In this document: one piece after another, positions 47,081 to 58,175 of the stretch
Layout: every line of letters begins with the position of its first letter
Numbering within the stretch: the stretch's first letter is position 1
NCBI GenBank assembly: GCA_001179505.1
Contig: CDMY01000908.1
Span: 55,899 to 119,338, forward strand
Source of the DNA: Vitrella brassicaformis
Taxonomy: Eukaryota; Sar; Vitrellaceae
Direction of reading: 5' to 3'
Length of the DNA stretch: 63,440 nucleotides
Position numbers and translations under genes: made by a program
The notes under the pieces: model-generated
The model's database searches: none
What the model saw: only the letters and a program-made list of their open reading frames with translations
Told to the model about the DNA's origin: nothing

Positions 47081-49242
47081 GGAACCCTTTTTGTTGGCCA
47101 AGTCCGTCATCGAGAGTCAGTAACACAAAGGGCACACGGACGCATTTGAGCCGCCTCTGTGAGAGTGTATGTGTTTGAGGGTATCTGTGTTTGTTTCTCT
47201 GGTGCATCCAGGTGAGTTGCGAGGTCACAAGGGCCACTTCGTGAAGGTGCTGTTACGATGCCGTGAGATTGACGGAGAGATCAAGGACATCAGCCGCGTG
47301 ATGGCCAGCGAGTCAATCTTCCTCCACGGCCCCTGCAAGAGTTCAGTCAGCGGATCGCCACGGCGCACATTCGTGAGCGAGCGAGCGACTACACAGGCGA
47401 AAGGCATCAAGAGAGAGATGGCGCTGTGTGTCATCCATCCATCCATCCATCATTGTTGTGTTGTGTTGCGTTTCGTGCAGGCAGTCAGTTGGTTGGCAGG
47501 GCCTTTGGGAGGACAACCCTCCGCAAGGTACGTACGTGCGTACGGGCACTGAGGGCGATGCATTGAATCCCGTTGTGTGTGTGGGGACACCCCACTGCCT
47601 GCCTGCCTGCCTGCCAACAGGGTGCATGCATACCCCCTCTCTGCAATTTTCGACAAAGCAGCTTTGTCGAGCGTCATTCTCTGCGTGGAGGTCAGAGTCA
47701 ACGCCGAGAAAAAGCCCAGAGATCTGTCTTGCGAACGAGTTGCACTGCCGACTTCACGAGTGGGCTTCATGGGCGCCTCCGAGGGCGATGGGAGCTGGGA
47801 TGGGACAGACGGGGTCGGCGAGGTCGCGGGAGGGCCGCCGCACCATGATAATGGCGTGGGTGAGGGCGAGGCGTCGTTATACTACCAAATAGAGGTGAAT
47901 ATATGCCATCCATCGGATGGATGGATTTGGGATGCATGCATTGCATCACGTGCCTTGCCTCCCAAATCCATGCGCAGAGTTACGAGGATTTCGACGACAT
48001 GTTGGCTGGCGCGGGATTCAGATACGTCAACAATGCTGGCGAGGGCGGGTGAGCTACCGAATGAGATGAGGGGATGGATGGAGCTTCTCTCTTGCATACA
48101 TTCGCGTGTGCATGTTTGCATCATTCTCGTCTCGTCTCTCTCTCTCTCTGTGTGCGTCTGTGTGTGTGCAGCAATGGCTCGGTGTTTCGCGTAGCAAATA
48201 CCTGGCTGAGGAACAGGTATAGGGCGCTCAAGGCCCTCCCACGTGAGATATTCTGGTGAGTGACTCACTCGGTGTGCACACACTCACTTACGCTGTTCTC
48301 ATGTGGATGGATGACCTCTGTCTATCTCTCTCTCTCTCTGTCTGTCTATGTGTGTGTGCCATCCGTCCGTCTATTAGGTACCCCGCCTACGACAAGATCA
48401 AGACGCTGCAGCACGTGGTCAGATGAGAGTGGAGAATCGTTTGGCTGACGTGGTCAGCCAGGTCGAGACGACTTTTGGCCTGTTCGGCAGGTTCGTGGAC
48501 GTCTCTGTGACAGATGATGCCTGCATAGTCAAGAAGGTGCCGCACATAGAGGTAAGAGGCCTCACACGGGAACATGTGTACGCAGCGCTCTGTCGATCCA
48601 ATAGCTGTCGATCTGTGTGTGTGTGTGTGTGTGTGTGCAGGGCAAGATGCAGACGGCCTTTGTGCAGGCCACAGCCAAAGAGGTCCCGCCTGTGGTGTCG
48701 GAGCTGCTGGAGGCGAACAAGGACTCACTCAAGAAGATTACCCTGCACATCAACTACTGCTCACGGACATCGGATGCCGGGCCCATCGTGTTCTCCAAAG
48801 TCACACACGTGGACGTCCGTAGCCCAGCAGGTCGTGACTACATCAGGTATATAACGAGAGGAGTCAGAGATGACGCGACCGCGCAGTCATTCTTGTCATG
48901 GGTCGACGTCTGACTGTCTGCAGTGCTCGTCGATGGATGTTCCCGGCAATCACCACACTCCGAGTCGGCTGCATCATCAGTATGGATGCCGCTTCCTTGG
49001 TGCGTCTGCTCCGCGAATCGCCCAAGATCGAGCGGCTGCAGGCCGACTGCATCGAACTCGACGATGACCAGTGGGCGAACTTCCTCGGTGCCCTCGGCCG
49101 CTGCCCCAACCTCACCCACGTCGCCGGCATCGAAATCAACATCCGCTGCCAGTTCGAACGTCTCTATCAGCTTAGGGGCACCCTCAGCCAACACTGGAGC
49201 AGAGCGGACGAGAAAGGTACGGGACGCCAGGGCGGTGAGTGA
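47081..49242 (+). CDS. LRR-like protein of unknown family, with a frame break at 48423
   Basis: Exons about 47081-47115, 47212-47372, 47481-47527, 47621-47894, 47978-48048, 48172-48255 and 48378-48426 join in phase and end at TGA 48424-48426. An ATG at 48423 then opens exons 48423-48551, 48641-48846 and 48924-49242, also in phase, ending at a TGA. The two halves overlap by ATGA. The first half includes SYEDFDDMLAGAGF and VFRVANTWLRNRYRALK. The second has leucine-rich, LRR-like text (LVRLLRESPKIERLQ, LGALGRCPNLTHVAG). Composition and spacing suggest one original gene with a +1/-1 frame break at 48423. An assembly error or two genes are alternatives. The true 5' end is not resolved. Confidence 0.55.
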
Positions 49243-49290
49243 TTTGCATCTCTCTGTCTTACCTGTTGCGTGTGGCGGACGGACTACACA

Positions 49291-50475
49291 TATTCAACTA
49301 CCCGACCTCGGGATGCGCGGGAGTTTGTGTAGGACCAAGTCGATCTCCATGGACGACGGCCACTTCTACATAGTCATGGAGTGGCTGGGCGAGGGCAACT
49401 CTGAGGCCGCCATGGGCCCCCTGCCCGTGGACAACGACACGGCACGCCACACCGCCCAACAGGCCCTCAAAGGCCTCCGGACCCTACACACACACAACGT
49501 ACGCACACACACACAGACAGACACACAGACAGACACACAGACAGACAGACCTACGCAGATCCATGTCAGTAGGTATCTTCCTTATCATATCATCGTGGCC
49601 CTCTGTCTGCCTGCCTGCCTGCCTGCCTGCAGGTGACGCACTGTGACGTGTCCCTCCGCAATCTGATGCCGCAGCGATCTCGCGCCGTGTTGGTCGACTT
49701 CGACACGGCCCTGGTCCCGGGCCTGGACAGACACACAAACGTCTGGGGCACTCTCAACTATACGGTCAGTCAGTCAGTCAATCAGTCAGTCAGTTAGAGC
49801 GGAGGCTGTGGATTGCATATGTGTGTGTGTGTGTGTGCTTCAGGCGCCGGAAGTGTTTGAGTCGTGTGACTACGGGCCTGCCAGCGACCTATGGGCAATG
49901 GGCGTGTGCATGTAAGTGACCTGCACACCACGCCACACACACACACACACACACACGCGCACATGCACGCACATGCATGGGTGTGTGGTGTGTGGTGTGT
50001 GTGCGTCAGCTTCGAGCTGGTTACGGGCCGGATGCCCTTCTTTTGCCTGGATCGGCGGCCGCAGAGCGTCCGGAATGCACTCAAAGCCATGCGACGGGTG
50101 CGTGGGTGGGGGGAGGGCGAAAGGGCTGACTGACTGACAAGGGTCCCTACACACAGGCCAGGCCCTTCCTTGCAAATGAATCAATCGGGGAATGTATCTA
50201 TCGTCTGTATGGCTTTCTTCGTGTGGGTGCCGTGCCGTGCCGTGTGCGTCTGTTTTTTGCTGCACAGGGGGTCCGGTTCACTGCGAGCGATGGCGTGCCC
50301 GACGCCGCACAGGATCTCATTCGCGGCCTCTTGACATACGACAAACACAGGCGGATCCAATCAGGTAGGTCACATTAACATTAATGTGGGTCCGTCCATA
50401 CGTATGCACACACATGGACGGATGGATGGATGGATGTGTGTGTGTGTGTGTGTGTGTCAGGTGGCGGCGGTTTGT
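49291..50475 (+). pseudogene. Truncated paralogue of kinase 2
   Basis: Exons about 49291-49498, 49633-49764, 49844-49911, 50010-50097 and 50268-50364 match kinase 2 exons 4-8; the last four have identical lengths (132, 68, 88, 97 bp) and phases. It keeps HCDVSLRNLM, VDFDTALVPG and NYTAPEVFESCDYGPASDLW. Exons 1-3 (glycine loop and ATP-binding Lys) are missing, and homology starts abruptly at QLPDLGMRGSLCRTKS directly after the LRR-like gene. No good acceptor precedes it. After 50364 the next exon gives only GGGL and a stop, instead of the HPWL-containing tail. So it is truncated at both ends and cannot be a normal kinase. Readthrough from the LRR-like gene is possible but not supported by splice sites. 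Confidence 0.7.
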
Positions 50476-50952
50476 GATCGTTGCCTACATTCTATATTTT
50501 GAAGAAAGTGAGTGCCCGTATAAACATGTCTCCATGGACTCTGATCGATATTTCATTGAGATTGCTTTCAGTCACTCAGACAGCAAACCCTCACAGATAG
50601 ATTGAATGTACATTGATTCGAGTCATTGATTCGTGTTACGACCCAGTCGCGGGGGGCGTGTCTCCCGCGCCTCCATGCCAAATCGCCTCTTCAGATCGCT
50701 AGCTGGCGGGAACAATGGTGCATTTGATGACGTCGTTCTATTCAAGTGCCGGCGGTGTTGGGTATGGGTGAGACATGCCCTTCTGGATGTCCGCGGACAC
50801 ACGACTAGTTAGACACGTCAATAAAGTCCCATCAACTGCATGCCTTCTGTGTCTCGTAAGTGCGGCAAAAGATGGTTCAGAGACAAAACGACACGTGCCC
50901 CATCCCAGACCTCATTCGCCAACACAACAGCCAACCTATCCCTCTTCACGCA
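50476..50952. other. Intergenic, convergent 3' ends
   Basis: This lies between the truncated kinase (+) and the Hook-like gene (-). At 50478-50600 it retains text similar to 13835-13885 (a CCTACATTCTATATTTT block and a CA.TCAGT.ACTCAGACAG block), probably a shared kinase-gene 3' end. The rest shows nothing I can assign. Confidence 0.45.
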
Positions 50953-53900
50953 TCATCTGCCGGTCTTGTCGCGGCATCGGGTGTGGGCTTGGCCAAGGGC
51001 AGGGAGGGGAAAGGCGAGGGGCCTGCGATGCTGTTGCGTGGCAGCTGTGCCATGGGCGATGGGCTCAGTGAGCTGTTGCCGGCGTTGTGTGGGCTGGAGG
51101 AACTGCTGTATGAAGAAGGCGCGCGGGGGACCTTCCTGCGCACACACACAGACATCGCATGCAGGAACATTTGCCTGTGTGTTCATCATTCGTGTCGGTC
51201 TGTGATGGCATACTTGGCTCTGCCGTGGGGCTCGTTCCGAACAGCCTCGTTCTCACACTTGAGCTGCCGAGAGCATGGCTGTGTCCATGGCTCCCCGTGT
51301 GCATCCGCCCGCTCACCTGCAGTGATCTGAGTCCGAGGTCGTAGAAGGCCGACACCATGACCTGCTTCTCGCGAAGCTGGCTCGTCAGCTGCTCCTCACT
51401 GGTCGATCGATCGACCGTCCATCCACACACACACACGCACACACACACAGGTGAATGAATGAATGACATCAATTGTCTTTGGCGTACCGGTCCTGTTTGT
51501 AGAACTCGACCTGCTTCTCTCTCAGCTGCACCTGCTCCCTCAAGGTCTCCACCACCTGACACAGATAGGCATGCGGACGAAATAGGTAATGCGGGCATTG
51601 GGGTCTGAGTGTGTGTGTGGTTGGTACGAACTTGGTGGTATTCCTTTTCGAGTTGGCCTCTGAGGTCATCTTCATGTACCTTGGACGCCCTGCGCTCACC
51701 CTCCAGCTGACCTTCCAAGGCCTGGATGGATGGATGGTCGTCACACACACGAACAGCTGTACCGGCCACAGGTATACACGCACCTTGAGCTGTGAGTTGA
51801 GTGCGTCGATTTTGCTCTGTAGTATGAGCTCGTCCTTCTCCTTCTGCACCTGCAGCAGCTTCACCGTCTCATTCGCCGTCGCGTCGCCGCGAGCTGACGA
51901 CTCCAACAAGGCGTCCTTCTCGGACTGCATCGACAGCACCCACAATAAATGGATAGTACAAACGTGCGATCCGTTGTCGGGCAGGCACCTTTAATCGCTT
52001 CATCTCCTCGCTCTGCACAGCTATCTGGTTCTGGAGAGTCACAATCTGAGACGAAGACGGCACAGAAAGGAGGGCATGACACGTTTATCTTGCTGGTGTC
52101 TCCCTTGGTGCCTGTGTTTGTGTCTCGAGGGACTTCTCTTTGGCCTCCATCAGCTTCTGGTGCAGCTCGTCCTTGCTCTGTACGTCGAAAGCGCATCCAG
52201 CCATAGACACACACATGGACATCGCTCGGTTCGTGCATGTGCGGATGCATACCGAGTAGAGGAGTTTCATCTGCTGCTGCTCGGCGTCAAAGCGCTCCTT
52301 GAGCGACCGGTGCTCAGACTCAACACCCTGTGAGAAACGAGCAGTATTTTTGTCCGTGGTCACCCATTCCTGCGTACCCTTAGTCGTTCATTTTCCTTCT
52401 CAAGGTCGTTCATCTGGCTCAGCAGCAAACCGCTCTGGGTCGCCTCAGTGCCTGACATGCCCCATAAACGCACGACACTGCGAGAGCCAGAGACGACTGC
52501 AAGACGTGTGTGTCTGTGCGATGGTTGGTTGGCCTGCTGACCGTGAATGTCGAGCAGCTGTGCCTCTAGTGTCTGCACCTGCCGCTGCAGCATCTGTGTG
52601 CGGGCCGTGGCCGCCTGGTAGTTCTTCTCGTACCGATCCTTCAGACGCAACGCATCATCCAAATCGTTCTCAAGCTGCATGAGCCATCCAACCAACAAAC
52701 ACACACACTGAATGTGGGCTGCGAGCCTGGTTGCATAGCTTCCTGTCTGGCTTGCTGGCTGACCTTGGTGAGCCTGTCAGCGAGGTCCTCGTTGCCGACG
52801 GATTCCTTGAGTGCGGTGTTTTCCTTTTCGAGTTTGGCTATCCGCTGCTGCAACTCAACCACCTCCATTGTCGAAGCTGCCGAAGGACCTGTGCAAAGGC
52901 ATGCAGATATCAGTCAGCAACCACCACTATAGGATGACAGAATGCGCACACAAAGGTCGGTCTGTCTGTCTGCCTACTTGCATCGCTAGTGGCGCCCAGC
53001 GGTGAGTTGGCCAGCTCTGTCTGGAGGGCCAGCTGAGCCGTCACATTCTGCAGCTCAGTGTCCTTGTTCTTCCTGCACACACACACATACGCACATGCAT
53101 GAGACACAGCACCAAAAGCTGCCTAAATCCCTGCCTCCCAGGCTCCCTCACCAATCGCGGTCCATGTCCTTGATCTGCTGTTTGAGCGAGTCGTTTTCGG
53201 CCTTGCACTCGACGAGCTCGATGCGGCCGGCGGACAGATCGCTCTCCTGGTCGGCACACTTGTCCTTGTACTGCTCCAGGGTCTTCTTGAGGGCAGCCAT
53301 GGTGCGCAACTCCTTGTCCTTCTCCTCCAACTGCTCACTCAGCTCCTGCAGAGGAGCAGACAATAGGGCAGAACAGATATGCGAGAGTGCACACACCGAG
53401 CTGAATTTGATACCTACACACCTGAGTCTGTGCCTCTAGCTCCCGATTGCGCCTCTTTTCTTCCCCCAGCTCCTCCATTTTGCCCTGGTGAATGGATGGA
53501 CACATGTACATGGTGTTTGTGTCTACACATGTATCCATTCTTACCTTGTATCTCTGTATCTGTGCCTGCAGCACTTGCGCCTGCGACGCCTGGGCCTTCA
53601 AGACGTCCACCTCATCAGCCATGCTGTCAGGAAGAGAGACACGTGAAACGACATCGATGCACTTCACACGTGTGTGGTGATTCAGGAAAGGAGTGTGTGT
53701 ACGTTTGCATCTCCTCTTTGTGTTTCTGCTCGGCTTCCCTCTGCTGCCTCCGAAGCGACTGCTCAGAAGCAGACAGGGGAGGGTGAGACACGCATAACAC
53801 ATGCATTCGTGGGCTCTGGTCGTTTTGTCAGACTGACCTCGATTGTCTCCTCCAGCTCATGGATGGTGCTCTCGAGCGCCTGACGCTGTTCTGACACCTC

Positions 53901-54969
53901 CTTCTGCACACACACGCAACAAGGTCACCCTGATGAGACGACATCCGCCGAAGACATACCTGCATCTCAGACTTGGAAGCATGGACAAAGTCCTCGGACG
54001 ACTTCCGTCTCTGCCACTCCTCCTCGAGCATCTTCGTAAGCGACTGGTTCTTCTGCATGAGGCCGTCCTTCTCGCTCTCCATCTCACGAAACTTGTCCCA
54101 CAAACCGTCGTAACGTGACTTGAGCTGATCGTAGTCCCTCTGCAGATCCTTCAGCAACTTTACCTGAACCCCACACACACATAGAGAGAATGGGATACCA
54201 AAGTGCTCACACTGTGTCTGCTGTGCTGACGTGGTGCACGCCTTGGCTGGTGGCCAAGAGACCATACGGGGAACCGTCTTTGGATGAAGGTGTCATGATT
54301 GTGTGTGCCCGCCCTCTCTGTGGCGCCCCCGCGCCCCTCTCCATGGCCCGCTGAATGATGGTCTGCATGGCCAGCTGAGTCGGCTGAGACAGACCCATGA
54401 TGCGATTGATGAAGGCGTCCTTGCGATCACAACCTGACACAGTCAGATAAGAAAGATCTCCATTCATCCATTCCACTCATGTGCTCTGCCGTCTCTGTCT
54501 CTCCTTCCGTCTCTCATGTGGGCGTGGTGCCTGACTGACCTAGCATGACGGCCACAATGATCTCTAGGACTGTAAGAACCTCACCGAAATACCCCGCAGC
54601 CACCTGATCCACAGACACGGTGGGCATCTCCCACCGCCCCAGCTTCAGCGAGAAATCCCTCAAGACAGCCTCCACCTTGGCCACGCCGTCCCTCTTTTGG
54701 CTCTCACCCACCAGCTTGTCCCGGGGCGTCATCAGCCGCTGGCCGAGGCTCCCCCGTCGCTCGAACATCTTCATGGCTTGGCACAGGTCCTGGAACTCCC
54801 CCGGGTCAATCTCGCCCAGCATCTTGGCGAACACCTGCCCGTCGCTGAAGTCCTCGACCGACACCACGGGGCTGCTGGCCGCAAAGTCAAAAGAATTCAC
54901 CCACTCGATGAGCAGATGGGGCTCCTCGGAAGCAACCATTTCAGAGTCAGAAGAAACACCTTCGTCCAT
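50953..54969 (-). CDS. Hook-family microtubule/dynein adaptor
   Basis: About 20 exons join in phase to roughly 830 aa. Exon 1 (54969-54540) holds the N-terminal Hook (calponin-like) domain: LLIEWVNSFDFAAS, DGQVFAKMLGEIDP and a final VLTVLEIIVAVMLG. Exons 54433-54231 and 54163-53960 continue with LSQPTQLAMQTIIQRAM, then heptad-rich coiled coil for about 600 residues (DYDQLKSRYDGLWDKFREME, ELSEQLEEKDKELRTM and others). The end reads SAFYDLGLRSLQ, then PPRAFFIQQ, resembling the family's C-terminal tail. Hook proteins link dynein to membrane cargo. The intron at 52111-52046 lacks an in-frame GT donor but fits a GC donor (ACAG|GCACCA). The gene is head-to-head with histone H3, the ATGs 168 bp apart. 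Confidence 0.85.
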
Positions 54970-56025
<1,056 letters not shown>

Positions 56026-56965
56026 GTGTTCCACGATGGGCCGAGAATCGCCGACCGTACGTACGTACCATCACAACGAGGGTGCATGGCATGTCATGGG
56101 GGTGGGTGGGTGGGTGGATGTGGTAGCGTGGGTGTGCTTCCGTGCGAAATGTCGTGTAGTACGTGAGGACGTGCACGTGTGAGAGTGGAGTGGATGGCAG
56201 GTAGCCAGCCCTTTGCTTTTGTGCTCCTGAGGAGCCATGGCTGCATGACCGACCGACGCGTGACGTGTTTTCAAGCGCAGGTGCCGCCACTCCCACCACC
56301 CGCTCTCCCTCCCTCTCTCTGTCTGCTCACTCGCAAGGTTCTCTCTACCTGTACACTATAACCCACCCACCCACTTGAGGTATGTCCGTGTGTGTCCGCG
56401 CATCCGACCGACCGCCTGACTTGAGGTTTTCTTGCTGGCTGCTGTGTGTGGCGTGGTGCGGGTGGACTTGCTCTCACTACTTTCCCTTCCTGGGTGATGT
56501 GTGTGTGAGGGAAGGTTTCTCGCTCGATAGCTCATTTTTGAATCCGCCTCTTGATAATATGACACATCGACTGACTGGCTGACCGAACCAAACACAAGGT
56601 GGCTTGTGTGTCATGAGAAAATCAACGATTCATGTGCGATGACTGAATTCGTGTACGCAGGTCCACACAGACAACGACACACAACATAGTATTCAGGCCG
56701 CGACACGACTCCAATCCTCATCCATCGACGCAGACAAAAATCACAGTATGACAAATACGTGTAGGTAGCTTAATTGTCTGGGCTGGCTGCTGTATGTGCA
56801 CACTTGGCAAATACGTTACGTGTAATTACACAACACCGCTCGCTCGTCGCCTCGCTCAGCCAGCCAGCCAGCACGAGAAAGATACCAACCCACGCACCCT
56901 CGCCAGCCCCGATACTGTATTAACCGAACCAAACACTCCGCCTGCCTCTCACGACACAAAATGCA
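56026..56965. other. Intergenic, convergent 3' flanks
   Basis: No coding exon seen. There is a GGGTGGGTGGGTGG run at 56099-56114 and several GTGT tracts. No canonical histone 3' stem-loop was found in the first 100 bp. The 56680-56960 part is less GC-rich and probably holds the 3' UTR of the membrane-protein gene. Confidence 0.5.
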
Positions 56966-57987
56966 TCACACCCTCTGGATAGGGTTATCCGCAGCCAGCT
57001 GCTTGCCTCCCCCACCGCCACCACCGGCGGCCGCCCCAGTGCCGACAGGCTGCATCTCCACCCCATTCTTGGTGTCTATCGCGTACGAGGGCGCCGGGGC
57101 GTCGTTGTCGGCAAACGGGTTGGCTGTGGCCTGTGCCGCCTGGTATGTGGGTGGCGGCAGTGACTGCGGCTGATAGGCCACCACCGAAAGGGCGTTCCCG
57201 CCAAGATGGCCGCCCATTGCCGGGATGTACGGGCGGTTCTCGGCAATGAATTGCTCGGAGCCGCATGCCGGCGAGAACATCAGTGCCGTCTTGCAGAAGT
57301 CGGTCTTGACGAGCACACCGTCCATCATGTCGGTAAGGGTGCCGGCCGCACGGCCGAAATAGCAGTGCGGCCGACAGAAGCCCACTTGCACAATGTCTGT
57401 CACATCGCTGAACCGCAGAGAGTTGTTGCACATCCACGTGCGCATCAGGAAGCCCACAGGAGTGCGTTCGACCTTCTTGGGGATCTGCATAAATATCACA
57501 ATCATACAGGCTACCAACCTGCACACACACACACACACAAGGGTACCCGTTGGCTTTTGTCTTGCAGTCCTATTGTCTGTCACTCACGCGATCATCCAGA
57601 TGACGAATGTGCTGGGGGCATAAGACGCTCCTGGCAGCGATGTGATGATGAGCATGAAGACCAACAGGCCAATCACCGCACCGAAGGATATCTGCAAGCA
57701 ACCATCGACAACCAAAACCGTCCAGTCCTTTTCCTGTCTGCCTCTGCCTGTCTGTGTGTCTGCCTGTTTGCTTGCCTCCTGTCTCTCTGTCTGTCTGTTC
57801 TGTGTCTGTGTGTCAACCTCTCGCCATCTGTGTGTGTGTGTGCAGTCACCGTGAAGAGGGGAGTCTTCCTGATCTCATACGTCTTGAGCAGCGGAGCGAA
57901 GTCCTCAGCGGGCGGGCTGACAGGCACGCCGTAAGTGCTCGTCGGCAAAGTTCCTTGCACCATCGGAACAGGCACTGGGTCCATCAT
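56966..57987 (-). CDS. Two-TM Cys-rich membrane protein, unknown family
   Basis: Three exons close in phase to 264 aa: 57987-57850, 57691-57588 and 57518-56966. After a polar N-terminus (about 45 residues) comes a hydrophobic segment ISFGAVIGLLVFMLIITSL, a short loop, and a second segment across the exon 2/3 junction (FVIWMIALVACMIVIFM). The following roughly 100 residues contain six Cys (WMCNNSLRF, GFCRPHCYFG, DFCK, PACG), possibly disulfide-bonded. The tail is Pro/Ala/Gly-rich and includes NPFADND, resembling an NPF endocytic sorting motif. I do not recognise a family. Topology with an extracytosolic Cys domain is inference. The gene is divergent from the KH-like gene. Confidence 0.7.
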
Positions 57988-58175
57988 CGTGGCCTTGCCC
58001 GGATCTTCGCAGCGTCGTGTCTGTGCCTTCTCGGCTTTAGAGGTAGAGCTGAAATGAAAACGTCAAACTGGATGTAATTTACATTTCAACCGATCGTCGA
58101 AAAACCGTGAAGGTCGTTCGCCTCCATCCATCCATCCTCCCATTTTTTTGCTCGCTTTGAGACCGTTTCTGCACG
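57988..58175. promoter_or_regulatory. 188-bp divergent promoter
   Basis: This spacer separates the start codons of the membrane-protein and KH-like genes. It includes a T-run followed by GCTCGCTTTGAGACC (58149-58164), loosely similar to the TGCGAGCTTGAG element of the TUTase/HPF1 spacer but not identical. No other element is evident. Confidence 0.4.
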
